From: Rhinopithecus roxellana
Taxonomy: Eukaryota; Chordata; Mammalia; Primates; Cercopithecidae
Assembly: GCF_007565055.1 (NCBI RefSeq)
Contig: NC_044566.1
Location: forward strand, 57,767,332-57,831,331
Length of the DNA stretch: 64,000 bases
Direction: 5' to 3'
Numbering within the stretch: the first letter of the stretch is position 1; every line of letters begins with the position of its first letter. Of this stretch, positions 22,263 to 33,910 are shown one piece after another. The position numbers and the translations under genes were made by a program. The notes below the pieces were generated by a model. It made no database searches. It saw only the letters and a list, made by a program, of their open reading frames with translations, and had not been told where the DNA came from.

Positions 22263-22566
22263 GTATTTATTTATTGTTTTTTTGAGACAGGGTCTGACTC
22301 TGTTGCTTAGGCTGTAGAGCAGTGACACAATCACAGCTCACTGCAGCCTTAAGCTCCCAGGCTTAGGTGATCCTCTTACCTCAGCCTCCCCAGTAGCTTG
22401 GACTACAGGTGCATGCCATCATGCCTGGTGAATTTTTTACATTTTTTGTATAGACGGTGTTTTGCCATGTTGCCCAGGCTGGTCTCAAACTCCCAGGCTC
22501 AAGCAATCTGCCCGCCTTGGCCTTCCAAAATGCAGAGATTACAGGCATGACCTACCATAGCTGGCC
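22263..22566 (-). mobile_element. AluJ
   Basis: Older, diverged minus-strand Alu ('GAGACAGGGTCTGACTCTGT' ... 'AGGCATGACCTACCATAGCT'). It is directly downstream of the younger Alu and forms a head-to-tail pair with it. Confidence 0.92.
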
Positions 22567-25078
22567 CATTATAGTATTTTGTATAGATTTTTATTATAGG
22601 TTTAAACTAAGAGGCTGTCACAAAAGGAATAATTGAATTTATTACATTAAGAATATACACACATGCAAGGAAAGACTTGGGGCTCCATGTCTTTTTTACA
22701 CCAATAAAATTAGGGCCTTTGAGATAGATAACCTCTCAAGATGCAGTGTGAGAAGTGGATGCTTTATTTAATTTGTAAGTTACCTCTCATCTTACTGATG
22801 GAATTTCCTGAATCCCCTTCAGCTTGGATTCTTTATCTATCTTTTCTTTCTTTCTCTTTTTTGTTATATTAATTCATGGCAAACTTTTGCTTTCTAAATT
22901 TAGTTGTTCCAAATGTAGATCATTTTATCACTGATCAAATCATCTAAGAATTTGCTTTCAAGTAAGTTTTTATATTTCATAATATGCAAGTACATATCAC
23001 TTTCCTGAAGTTTTTATTCCTCTCAGTAGTAGGAATACTAAATGTTAAATGAAGAACAACTGAAACACTATGCCAAAAACATTTGAATTGACATCAATGG
23101 GGAACTGAATAATTCAACAAATGGCTAATGGTTCCTAAAAAGTAGACCCCCTCTTTTGGTTGCATAGTCTTGCTCATACAGCAAAGCTCCAACTATAAAA
23201 TTGATGGTTTGAGCCCTAAAACTTCAGGCTCCTGTGACATGCAGCTTGAAGAGTCCTTGACAGCTTACAGAATGGCAATTTCTGAGAGATTGTCACATGA
23301 TCAGAGTCAACATTCTATCACAGCTGCTAGATTCAGCTTCCTTTTTTTTTTTTTTAAAGAAAATGAACCAGCAAGTGTTATCTTCTGAATATTTTTCTGA
23401 AAATTATCTCTATGTTAATCAGACACTCACCACCCACTCTTCCTCCTCTTACCTGCATCTCTAAGTGCATGCTGGGGAAAGCCACAGAAAAGCATGTCAG
23501 CCTTTCTGTTGCTTGCAACCTTGCCATCTTAGCTAAGACCTAAACGGGCACACAATCGGGGAACAGTTAATGTAAAACGATGTGGCATTTATTTGTGTAT
23601 ACACTGGCATTCAGGAGGAAAACGATAACAATTGGTGATGTTAGCGTAGGCTTTGTGACAATCCTGGCATCTAAGCTGTATTTTGAAGGACCAGTAGATT
23701 TTAGCAGTCACAAGGGAAGAGGATTGGCAATGTATGTGGTGAGGTCAGCAGCAAAAGCCTGACTGGCAATGAGCAGAGGGCATGGAAAGCCAGGGTGAAG
23801 AATGCACTAACTGGAGGAGAGATTGCCTGTTGGGAGCTGTGGGAAATAATTTCAACTGGCCCGTTGTGTCCCATTATGGAGCCTTGGGATCCAAGCAGAG
23901 GAACTTAGGCTTGGTGGGCAGGCTAAAAAGGAGACACTAGTGACTGTAAGTAAAGAGACAATATGATGGAAGTCATTTAAAATGGAGACCAGGGTGGCAG
24001 ATGGAACAGTGGCTGGAAACCAAGTGTGAAGCATTATTAATAACCAAGGTACTGTGTGTCATAAATAACCAATACACCATGCTGTGCACCAACTATGTCC
24101 TTTGATTTCCCAATGATTTATTTATTATACCATCATCCTCATTATTTAAAACAGAACACTACAATTTCATATGCCATCTGTGAGCCCCAAACGGTCATAA
24201 TTAACCACAAATGTTCTAAAAAGGTGATGTACTAAAAATAGCTTATCATACTTGTCAGCAGGCTGCTTCTGTGAGTACTATGACATTTGATGTAGGAATG
24301 GCTACATTTTGCTATGTCTTGTGTAATTATATTTCTTACAGAGACTATAAGACTATGAAAACATGCCTCTCTAATTAAACACCTTGATGGTTAATATTTT
24401 AACTTATAGTCAGCTAGGGGCCAAAAAAAAAAAAAAAACGCAAGAGCATACTAAAAGTAAGTTTTCTTAAAATGAGTTCTGGCTAGCGTAGTATCTATGA
24501 CATTAGGAAACATCCTCCAAAATCCTTGTTGAACACAGGAAAATGTCAATTATTTGGATGTATTTCTGGTGAATGTTAAAGACTATGTATTATTTTATTA
24601 CCAAATATTGCCCTCCTTCTTGACTCCTGAAGGAGAGTCCCATTAAGAGGTCCTGCCCAGTGTGCTTTCACCATTCCAAGAGAAGCTGAGTCGTCTCAGC
24701 AAAATTAGGAGTTTAATTTTAACCATTGAAAATGACTGTCCTTATTATACACACCTCTGGTTGTCCGAACGGTTGCAGCTAACTAAAAAAGCAATGAGCC
24801 AAAAAGTGCACTGAATTTCATCAAATTGAAGGTGCCATTGATTGTAAGGTGCATCATTATTTTATACACTACTAAGAAAGATAAAACACGACAAATTATA
24901 CCATGGCACAGTGCTTCTGTCTAACTTAAAATTAAAAGAATTATACTGAAGCGCTTATTTAGAGTTATTTAACATAGTTTAAAATATCACATGTCACCAT
25001 TTCCTTTAACAAGGAAAATATAATGAAATAGATGGGTTAAAGTATTCCTAAAACTCTTCCCATTTATGGTCTGACTCT
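22567..25078. other. Mostly unique DNA
   Basis: No gene is recognised. Weak L2-like text is present near 23690-24010 ('GAGCAGAGGGCATGGAAAGC'). A run of about 16 A lies at 24423-24438, and a T run at 23342-23356. Confidence 0.4.
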
Positions 25079-25092
25079 TCTAAATCACTTTT

Positions 25093-25390
25093 TTTCTTTT
25101 CTTTTTTTTTGAGACGGAGTCTCGCTCTGTCGCGCAGGCTGGAGTGGAGTGACTGGATCTCGGCTCACTGCAAGCTCCGCCTCCCGGGTTTACGCCATTC
25201 TCTGGCCTCAGCTTCCCGAGTAGCTGGGACTATAGGCGCCCGCCACCAGGCCCAGCTAATTTTTTGTATTTTTAGTAGAGACGGGGTTTCACCGTGTTAG
25301 TCAGGATGGTCTCGATCTCCTGACCCCTGATCCACCGCCTCGGCCTTCCAAATTGCTGGGATTACAGGCGTGAGCTACCGCGCCCAGCCC
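25093..25390 (-). mobile_element. AluY-type element
   Basis: Full-length minus-strand Alu with a 14-base target-site duplication TCTAAATCACTTTT at 25079-25092 and 25391-25404. It has young-Alu text such as 'GAGACGGAGTCTCGCTCTGT' and 'GCAAGCTCCGCCTCCCGGGT'. Small deletions are present ('CTGACCCCTGATCCACCGCC'). Confidence 0.95.
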
Positions 25391-25404
25391 TCTAAATCAC
25401 TTTT

Positions 25405-27832
25405 GACTCAGATGCATCAATACCTGCATTTTTCTTTGCAATATTATTCTCTATGCCATCGAGAGCCTTGTTGATGCAGCATTTCTTTAAGGAAAGCTCC
25501 ACTGTATTCTCTAGGATTTTCTTCCAGTCCACCAAGTTTGATATTGACACTTCATCATTTTGTTAATAACAGGCAACAGACGGGACTTATGCTGTATCTT
25601 CAAATTGTCATTAAATGATTTTAAATGAAAATGTTGCCAAGTTGCAGTTGTCCAATGAGGTCGCGAGGAATAATAATTATCAAGGAGCTCATTCTTGAAC
25701 TGTTTAGACACACGTCGAAGTGCCAAGAACCAGCAGAATTGATGGGTAACTTAGTGCTTCTGCACCTCTCTTGTGGAATTTACTCAGCCCACCATGTGCT
25801 CTGCTGTTTTGCACCTTTTTTTAATGGGAAGGGGGAATACACAGTGATACTTCTTGAGAAATACCTTATTCTTAGATTTTTGTGCTTTAAAATTAAACAT
25901 GAAGCCAACCTCTGGCCACTGGTAATTTTTTACAGTATCTAGTATCACAGATAAGCTACTTTTTGTAGCCCAAATGCATGACTTTGACTCCTGGATTTTA
26001 TAACATTGATAGTTTAATTTCAGGGCATATCAGAGCATGCTAGGGGTTCATTAGAGTTTTCTATTTGACTAAACTCAATTTCATTTTTTTTTTTTCAAAT
26101 CACCTGTGTTGGAAGTTAAGTAGCTCCTGTTCCAAGTCAGATAGGAGTTTTGTTTGACAAAATGCTGTTCAATGCCTTAATGATAGTCTTGCTTGATGCA
26201 TCAATCTGTCACATCAATCTCTCATTGCTTTGAAAATTCCTTACCCATTCTAACGGATGTTGCAATTTCTTCTGCTTTCATATGTATTTCTTAGGTGTGA
26301 TTGCCAATTCTTTTCTATGTGTCTCAGTAACAAAATGTAATATAGATTCACCTATTTGTGAGTAACTTCTTTCCTTAATTCCTACAAAGTACATGGTGGT
26401 TGTTTCTGCAAGAAAATATAGAATTATAGTCATTCTTCCAATAATAAATTTTTAATTTACTTAGATAAAATTTATATCCCACTGCCATTTTCAGTCATTT
26501 CTTTGTACACAGCAGCTTTTCATATAAATGCTGAATCATAGTGCGTAAACTTCCTGAAGACATTTTAAATAGTAATTCAAATAGATGCCTATGTATCAAT
26601 GCACATCACTTACTTGAAATGATGACAACATAAACAGCCCTAACCAAATGTATATAGGCACAGCTATATCATGGCTGGCCATCAGCTATTATGACATAAG
26701 CAATGTAATAATAATGCCCATTGGAATGAGCAATCTCGTGGGGAAAAATAAAACTTGACCTATATCCACAATAACCAGTTTGAATGGGTCTGAGGATCAG
26801 GACTGGGGAATGAGACTGAAAGATGGGCAGCAGAAGTCAGGCTGCAGGTAGAGATGGTAACATCCCTGCCCAAGAGCTCCTCTGTAATGTCTGGTAAGTA
26901 TCACCAGACTCAGACTTAGCCATGAGGCATGTGGGTCAGTGCAGAGGACCCAACAACCCTGCTGTGTGGGCCCCTTTACCTTACCTAGGCCTCACATTGA
27001 GGAGAGAAGGGTTCTCACGTTGCCTGAGCTGGTGTGGTAATGAAGATGGTGAAAGCTGTGCTCACTGTGGGTAGTTGCCTGCGAAGAAAGGGCTGGTTAG
27101 TGAGAACATCTTGGCTCAGTATTCAGTCTCTGGGAATTTACAAAGAGAAACCATAGAAATGTGTTTCTTTCTTAATTTTTCTCCTCCTCAGTAGATTTTG
27201 CAATTGGATCCTGAATGTGGATGCTGCCTCTGTAAGTAGAGGTGTTGTCTATGAGTGTATCCAGAAATGACAATAAAGTTTCAGACCCAACATATCTCTC
27301 CCATGGATGTGTTGCTGATATTTGCAATTTTGCCATTACAGATTCCTTCTTACTTCACTTTCTGGGATCTATTTTGTAATCAAATGATCCTGAGAGGGGT
27401 TAACACAACATATGCTAGCCACTGGAATTTGATCATTAACACCACAGTGTGAATTACTTTCACAGATGAGTGCCTTCTAGGATGCAGAAATGGACAGATA
27501 TGAATGCATAGAATTGCTTAAGGCACAGGAGTGAAAGGACACTTGAATGACAGGGCTAATGAGAACTGAGATAGAACTTAGTTTTGAATTTTTCTGTAAC
27601 AAAGAGACCACAAAACACAGTGACTTAAGGATTAGAAACGGTTGCCCCCTCCCACCCCCCCCCCCCCCCACATAAGAGTCCATGGTGAATGTCCAGGTTT
27701 ATAGATGTTTGGTCCTAAGAAGATTTATCACTCAGAAACAGGTTCCTTTCATCATGTAATTGCTTTCGTCACCATATCTAATGTGTTCTTTGTAAAAATG
27801 CAGTCCAAGTCATAAGTACCAGACATCTATAG
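25405..27832. other. Unique DNA with a poly(C) tract
   Basis: I recognise no gene or transposon. The open frame at 25625-25942 (105 codons) has no familiar domain. The only special feature is the C-rich tract at 27645-27669. Confidence 0.45.
27645..27669. repeat. Poly(C) tract, G-quadruplex-prone on the minus strand
   Basis: Read as C5-T-C3-A-C15, followed by A. On the minus strand this gives G15, G3 and G5 runs with one-base breaks, which fits a G-quadruplex pattern. Confidence 0.8.
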
Positions 27833-28022
27833 CAATGTTGTCCAAAAGAACCTTCTGCAATGAAGTAAATGTTCTCCATCTGTCCTATCCAATAAGGTAG
27901 CCATTAGCCACATGTAGCACTCAAAATATGGCTATTGTGACTGATACACTGACTTTCAAATTTTGTTTAACTCAAATTTAAGTAATTACATGAGGCTAAT
28001 GGTACCCTACTGGATAGCACAG
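27833..28022 (+). mobile_element. hAT-Charlie type MITE
   Basis: Imperfect inverted ends 'CAATGTTGTCCAAAAGAA' and 'TACTGGATAGCACAG' (consensus-like CAGTGCTGTCCAATAG). Inside are 'CCTATCCAATAAGGTAGCC' and 'TAGCCACATGTAGCACTC', matching a common non-autonomous hAT element. I do not assign the exact MER name. Confidence 0.75.
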
Positions 28023-28254
28023 ATCTTGACAGTAGGCAAGTACAGTTGAATGGTGACAAAGTGCTAGCAGCCCTCATTCTCAGTGCCTCCTCGGCCTCAG
28101 TGTCCACTCTGGTGGCGCTTGAGGGGCCCTTCAGCCTGCTGCAGCACCGTGGGAGCCCCTCTCTGGGCTGGCTGAGGCCGGAGCCCCCTCTCTCTGCTTG
28201 CCAGGAGGTGTGGAGGGAGAGGCGTGGGTGGGAACCAATGCACCAATTGGTACT

Positions 28255-28735
28255 ATGTATCTAGCTAACTCTGTATCTAGCTAACTAGCACTCTGTGACT
28301 CTGTGTCTAGCTCAAGGATTGTAAATGCACTAGTCAGCACTCTGTGTCTAGCTCAAGGTTTGTAAATACACCAGTCAGTACTCTGTGTCTAGCTCAACGT
28401 TTGTAAATGCACCAACTGGTACTCTGTATCTAGCTAACCTAGTGGAGACTTGGAGGACTAGCACTCTGTGACTCTCTGTCTAGCTCAAGGATTGTTAAAT
28501 GCACCAATCAGCACTCTGTGCCTAGCTCAAGGTTTGTAAATACGCCAATCAGTACTCTGTGTCTAGCTCAAGGTTTGTAAATGCACCAATTGGTACTGTG
28601 TATCTAGCTAACTAGCACTCTGTGACTCTGTATAGCTCAAGGATTTTAAACGTACCAATCAGCACTCTGTCAAATCAGACCAATCAGCTCTCTGTAAAGT
28701 GGACCAATCAGCTCTCTGTAAAATGGACCACTCAG
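28255..28735 (+). repeat. LTR12 U3 tandem repeats with CCAAT boxes
   Basis: Roughly 40-50 bp units, at least eight copies, each with 'CTCTGTGTCTAGCT'-like text and an 'ACCAATCAG' or diverged 'ACCAATTGG' box. Several boxes have lost the perfect CCAAT core (for example ACCAGTCAG). The array is the NF-Y-binding region known for HERV9 LTRs. Confidence 0.85.
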
Positions 28736-28760
28736 CAGGATATGGGTGGGGCCAGATAAG

Positions 28761-28854
28761 GGAATAAAAGCAGGCTGTCCGAGCCAGCCAGGGGCAACTC
28801 CTGAGGTGCCCTTCCCTACTGTGGAAGCTTTGTTCTTTCACTCTTTGCAATAAA
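28761..28854 (+). promoter_or_regulatory. LTR12 TATA-like box and polyadenylation signal
   Basis: GGAATAAAAGCAGG at 28761-28774 is in the usual HERV9 TATA position. AATAAA at 28849-28854 ('GCAATAAATCTTGC') is the LTR polyadenylation signal. Function is inferred from position only. Confidence 0.6.
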
Positions 28855-29105
28855 TCTTGCTGCTGCTCACTCTTTGGGTCCACGCTGCCTTTAAGAGCTG
28901 TAACACTCACCACCAAGGTCTACAGGTTCACTCCTGACAGCAGGACCACGAACCCACCAGAAGGAAGAAGCTTCAGACACATTTGAGCGTCAGAAGGAAC
29001 AAACTCGGGACACACCGTCTTCGAGAACTGTAACACTCACTGCGAGGGTCCGCGGCTTCATTCTTGAAGTCAGTGAGAGCCAAGAATCCACCAATTCTGG
29101 ACACA

Positions 29106-29436
29106 CAGTCATGTGCCGCATAACAAGCTCTCAGTTAATGACAGACGTACTTATGAGAGTGGTCCCATAAGATTATGATACCATATTTCTACTTTACTTT
29201 TTCTGTATTCAGACACACAAATAGTTACTATTGTGTAACAACTGGCTACAGTATTCAGTACACATGCTGTACAGGTTTTCAACCTAGGAGCAATAGCCTA
29301 TACCATGGAGCCTGGCTGCACAGCAGGCTATACTATCAGCTTGGTATGAGTACACTCTCTGATGCTTCGACAATGACAAAATTGCCTAATCATGCTTTTT
29401 TAAAAACATATCGTCATTGTTAAGTGATGCCTTACC
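29106..29436 (+). mobile_element. Tigger-type (TcMar) element cut at its first bases by LTR12
   Basis: The left end reads CAGTCATGTGCCGCATAACA. Internal text 'GGTCCCATAAGATTATGATA', 'TGCTGTACAGGTTTTCAACC' and 'AGGAGCAATAGCCTATACCA', and the right end 'TTGTTAAGTGATGCCTTACC', match a Tigger-like non-autonomous element. Before the LTR12 inserted, the element began at TA-CAGT (28041-28046), so the LTR split its first four bases. The exact subfamily is not assigned. Confidence 0.75.
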
Positions 29437-29760
29437 ATATTTGGCATATCCAATACATTCTTGTTAACTATAGTCATGCTACTGTGCAACAGAACACCAG
29501 AACTTATTCCTTCTATCTAACTTTAACCTTGTACCTGATGACCAGCCGCTCCCTTTCTCCAGTCCCCACTACTCTACCCAGCCTATGGTAATCACCATTC
29601 TACTCTCTACTGCCATGAGAATAACTTGTTAGATTACACACATGAGGGAGATAATACAGTATTTGTCCTTCTGTGGTTGGCTTCTTTCACTTAACACGAT
29701 GTCCTCTAGGTTCGTCCGTGTTAACCTGAAAGCTCAGAAGAGTGGAATTGGCACATGTGT
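29437..29760 (-). mobile_element. L1M 3' UTR fragment
   Basis: 'CAACAGAACACCAGAACTTA', 'ACCTTGTACCTGATGACCAG' and 'CTTCTTTCACTTAACACGAT' are typical of old L1 3' ends read on the minus strand. Confidence 0.7.
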
Positions 29761-31055
29761 CCATTGCATTCCCGGTGTGTTTCATGGAGCCTGGACCCTG
29801 AAAGAGAATCAGTTTACCATTTCATCTTGTTGTTGCAGACACACTTAGATGTGGTAACAAGGCCTTGGATTTGGTGAGGGGCAAAAATTTTAGTAGAATG
29901 GACTAGATAGAACTTTAACTTCTTCCAGCTTAGCTACGCCGGCAGCAGCTGAGTCCGTTGTAAAAGAGGGATAGCTAGATCTATGAATTTTTTTTTGTTT
30001 CTGATTTCCATTCTTTGTCCTTCGCAGACTCTATACAAATAATCCCTAAAGTAAACCTAATGATGCGTTGCTTTCCTCATACCAGTCTTAATGCCATGGC
30101 AAATAGAGGAAGTGTCTTGTGTTTTGATACATTGGAGTCACTTGTGTTTTGCTCTAAAATAATTCATAAATAGAAGGAAATACTTTAAGCTATGTTTTTA
30201 TTTTCAGAAAACCTACACAATCTCTTAAAGAAGTAGAGTTAATTAGTACTAGTTTGCCAGAATCATAGTGAGATATAGATTGGTTGACAAAATTAACTTC
30301 CTAGGACAAACGTGGCTTATCTCATGAAAGAGCACACACAGTTTTCTACCATAAACAATTTAAAGTGGTTTGCTATAGAAAACATTCTTAGTGTCAAAGT
30401 TGCAAATCACCAGTTCTTGGAACTATTAAAATAAACCCTTCTCTATTATAGGAAAACATTTTCCCCTTGTTAGCAAGCAGGCTTACATGGTCAACTTTAT
30501 AATAACAAGTTAAAGAATAAGTATAAACATGTTTTAAATTCTAGGATAACAAGTATGTAACATTTCACTACACTTTTTCTTATCTGCCTAATAAGATGTA
30601 ATGGCTAGCTGAATGACCATCCACCTTCTCAGAGAACCTGTTTGAACCATATTCCACTGCTTCAACATTTCACTAAATCTGTAACATTTTGACCTTCACT
30701 TATACTTTCTAAATCAGGGTGATGTAACATCTGGAAGAAACACACAAAAATAACTAGGAAAGGGCACAAACAAAATAGGAGGCAAAGCACTCTCAGCAAA
30801 TGCAAACTGAAATAAAAGCCAGAGTGACAATACAAATTTGTAAAAAGTAGAGTTCAAATCTCAGAAAATTAAATGGGACATAGAGGGTTATAATATAATT
30901 GAAGGTACAATCTGCAAAGAAGAAATTATCATTTTAAACTTTTATGTAACAAACAATATAATGGAAAAACATAAAATCTCCTAGAAGCACAAGAACTTGA
31001 TAAAATAATGAGTATATAAAAATATATTTCAAGGTTAGAAGACAAAATATATAAG
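29761..31055. other. Unique DNA, nothing recognised
   Basis: I can support no gene or repeat in this AT-rich stretch. Confidence 0.45.
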
Positions 31056-31480
31056 GATACAGATTTTTATAAATTTTCATTTTTAATTTATAATAAAAAT
31101 GTAATGTATGCTTATTGTACAATAACTTTAAACAACATGAAAGTGTAAAGTTAGAAAAGAGAACATCTCCATTACACTTCCCAATTCTACACGCTGCCCA
31201 GAGATGACTTATATTTCTATATATCCTTCCAGATCTTTCCTTAATGCAGTCATAGATCTTGTTAATTTATAAAAATAAATTTCCTTGATCCATAGTAGGG
31301 ACTTACTGTAATTTGTTTAGTTATCTTCCTACTGATAGATTTTAAGATGCTTCTAAAAGTTTATTATAAACAATGCTTCAATGAACATCTTTATACAAAT
31401 GTATTTGTACATATGTGGGATGTTTGTATGATAAAGACAAAAGAAGTGGAATTTTTGGGTCAATAATGTGACATGGGACA
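31056..31480 (-). mobile_element. Old L1-like 3' fragment
   Basis: 'CATTACACTTCCCAATTCTA', 'TATATCCTTCCAGATCTTTC', 'ACAATGCTTCAATGAACATC' and 'AGTGGAATTTTTGGGTCAAT' resemble a diverged L1ME-type 3' region on the minus strand. A DNA transposon with similar text cannot be excluded. Confidence 0.5.
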
Positions 31481-31576
31481 AAATCAAACTTGATAATTTG
31501 TTGCCATGAATTGTGAGCAATAAACCTATGTCATAAGGCTCTGAGATTTTGGGTGTTATTTTAACCCCAGCATAAC

Positions 31577-31650
31577 AGGTCATTGAAGTACAATGACCTT
31601 TTTATTTTTCTCTAGAAATCAAACTACCTAATGTTTCATTAGGTAGTTTG
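31577..31650. repeat. Two adjacent perfect hairpins
   Basis: Hairpin 1 is AGGTCATTG, loop AAGTA, then CAATGACCT (31577-31599, 9-bp stem). Hairpin 2 is CAAACTACCTAAT, loop GTTTC, then ATTAGGTAGTTTG (31620-31650, 13-bp perfect stem). Both have five-base loops and are 20 bases apart. I know of no family that explains them. Confidence 0.85.
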
Positions 31651-31779
31651 CTGAAGCCTCCTGCTTGTCACCCTTAATAAAATTAGCTGTTGTGGTTAAG
31701 AAAAGTCAAATCCACTTAAAAGTGTTATTGAACGGATTTATAGTGTCTCATCCTGTATTTTTCCCAATGAATTAGTATT

Positions 31780-32540
31780 AAGATATCATTCCTGCATCAC
31801 AAAAGTGAAATGAAATTTACTAAATGTTTTTTGTCATCTTTCAAGATGATGTATGAGTTTTCTCTTTTAATCTGTTCCTGTAGATTTTCCTAATATTAAA
31901 ACATCCTGGAATCGGCCCTACTTAGTCACAGTGTGTTATTATTTAACAGAAGGCTAGAGTCAATTTATTAATGCATCAAGTTCCATATATTTGCACTAGC
32001 TTCATAAGTCATATTTGTCTATGATTCTTTTTTTTGTTCCTGTCCAATTTGGATATCTAGGTCATGCTAGTCTTGCAAAATCAGTTGGAAAACTATATTT
32101 TTCTATTCTCTGAAACAGCTTAAATATGACAGGAATTATGTATTTCTTGAAGGGAGAGCCCCTTTGCAATGTAGCTACTTAAAATTTTCAGTATTGTCTA
32201 TGTTGTCTACATTTAAGGGTTATTCACTATTTCTATTTCTTTTAATATTGATTTTGACAATTTGTATTTCCTAGAAGAGGCTGTAAATTGTACCATAGGT
32301 ACCACCTTCACCTAGAAGTTTTAATGTAAAACTTTCTTGTTCCTTTCTAAAACATACGAAATGTATTTCCTTGTCTCTTTAATCCAAGTATTACTTAGCA
32401 GAGCATTTTTAACTTTCTGTAGTGCGGCTGGGATGCTCCACCACTCCATAAACACTGTCTCCCTCATCCTTCTGTTCAAAACCCTGTGGTCAGAGAATGG
32501 GGTTCCCAGTATTAGACCTCTTACAATTGTTATTTAGCCG
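31780..32540 (-). mobile_element. Old L1 ORF2 fragment
   Basis: Diverged minus-strand L1 text ('TAATATTAAAACATCCTGGA', 'GCTAGTCTTGCAAAATCAGT', 'AATCCAAGTATTACTTAGCA') in normal L1 order. Edges are approximate. Confidence 0.6.
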
Positions 32541-32589
32541 CAGTCCTCAGCCCACAGGCTGAGAACTGTCAGTTCTGACTTCCAGTCCT

Positions 32590-32880
32590 CTACTGAGGCT
32601 GGTTACCTGTGCTTGGTGCATAATGGGTCATTCCTTCTGCCTGGGATGCTCTTCTTACTGTGATGTGCTATTCCATGTCCTAGGATCCTTTCCCAACCAT
32701 GCCGACTCCTCCTGGAGCTCTTCCCTGGTCCTTTTTGTTAACAATGATCTCTCCAGTTCCTAATAAGGGTGTCCACTTGATCACAGTCAGCAAATCATAT
32801 CATGCTTATGTCGTTAGCTCCTGAATGATTTTATGGCCCCATGTCTTGTAAATTACAAAGAACTCAACAAGTAGTAGCTA
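32590..32880 (+). mobile_element. L2 fragment
   Basis: 'TTCCTTCTGCCTGGGATGCT' followed by 'TCCTCCTGGAGCTCTTCCCT' matches the LINE2 3' region. Confidence 0.65.
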
Positions 32881-33094
32881 CAATTAGTCTTAGATTTAAA
32901 AAATTAAAATGTCATATAATTTGAAATGACAGGTAAAAGTTTCTTGTCCACCATCAGGATCACCTCTTCTTAACTTCTTGATTTCTGTCAGTATTATGAT
33001 TAGATTAGTGTTATGTAAAGGTTTATAAAGCTTACTTTCAGTTTTGTAATTATAATTAAGTCCTTCATGCTTTGTCTTTCATTTGCTTCTAAAT

Positions 33095-33746
33095 CAGTGG
33101 TCAGGCTGGGCGCGGGGCTCACGCCTGTAATTCCAGCAGTTTAGGAGGCCTACACGGGTGGATCACTTGAGGTCAAGAGTTCAAGAGCAACCTGGCCAAC
33201 GTGGTGAAACCTGGTCTCTACAAAAATTAGCCGGGCATGGTGGCAGGTGCCTGTAATCCCAGTTACTCGAGAGGCGGAGGCAGGACAATTGCTTGAACCT
33301 GGGAGATGGAGGTTGTAGTGAGCCGAGATCGCACCACTGCACTCCAGCCCTGGGTGAGAGAGTGAGACTCCATCTCAATAAATAAGTAAATAAATAAACA
33401 AAATAAAATAAATTGGGTCAGCAAATTATAGCCCATAGGATAAAACTGGCCTCCTGCCTGTTTTTGTACAGCCTGTGAGTTATGAGTGGTTTTTACATTT
33501 TTAGATAATTTAAAAAGTAAAAATAAGATGACTGTTTCACAACATGTGAAAAGTATATGAAAATCCAATTTCAGTGTCTGTAAATAAAGTTTTATTGAAA
33601 CAAAGCCATTCATTCATTTACGTAATGTCTATGGCTGCTTTGGTGCTGCAATGGCAGAACTGAGTAATTGCAACAGAGACGTATGGCTTCCTAGACCTAT
33701 GATATTTACTCTCTGGCCCTTTACAGAACACATTTGCCAACCCCTG
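33095..33746 (+). mobile_element. hAT-Charlie type MITE split by an Alu
   Basis: Terminal inverted repeats are visible: CAGTGG at 33095-33100 continuing after the Alu as GGTCAGCAAA, against TTTGCCAACCCCTG at 33733-33746. Inside are 'GTAAATAAAGTTTTATTGAA', 'TAATGTCTATGGCTGCTTTG' and 'TACTCTCTGGCCCTTTACAG', a very common non-autonomous hAT sequence. The MER number is not assigned. Confidence 0.8.
33104..33411 (+). mobile_element. AluS-type element
   Basis: Full-length plus-strand Alu starting GGCTGGGCGCGGGGCTCACG with a complex (TAAA)n tail. It sits after the first nine bases of the hAT MITE. GGTCA is duplicated on both sides (33099-33103 and 33416-33420). Confidence 0.93.
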
Positions 33747-33769
33747 TTACAAGCACCCAAAACCAATAA

Positions 33770-33910
33770 ACACCATTCACAAATTAGCATCTCTCATCTG
33801 CACTACTCGGGTAGCCTCCTCACTGGTCTCCGTGCTTCCATTCTTGCTTTCTTCCTCTCCGTTCTGCACACAACAACCAGAATGATCTTGCTAAAACATC
33901 CCTGAATCCT
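33770..33910 (+). mobile_element. L2 fragment
   Basis: 'GCCTCCTCACTGGTCTCCGT', 'CTTCCATTCTTGCTTTCTTC' and 'CAGAATGATCTTGCTAAAAC' match the LINE2 3' end. Confidence 0.7.

Larger units (their letters stand above)
28047..29105 (+). mobile_element. LTR12 (HERV9-type) solo LTR
   Basis: A solo LTR of the HERV9 class, flanked by the 4-base target-site duplication CAGT at 28043-28046 and 29106-29109. It opens TGAATGGTGACAAAGTGCTA and has the family's GC-rich first block. Next comes a U3 of tandem units built on 'CTCTGTGTCTAGCTCAAGG' and 'TTTGTAAATGCACCAATC', then repeated 'ACCAATCAGCTCTCTGTAAA'. It ends in GGACACA. There is no internal retroviral region. Active HERV9 LTRs are known promoters or enhancers through NF-Y CCAAT clusters. 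Whether this copy is active cannot be seen. Confidence 0.93.

Noticed and set aside
28255..28735. Regularly spaced repeats that could look like a CRISPR array
   Set aside because: The units are the diverged tandem repeats of an LTR12 U3 region in a primate genome; spacers are not unique.
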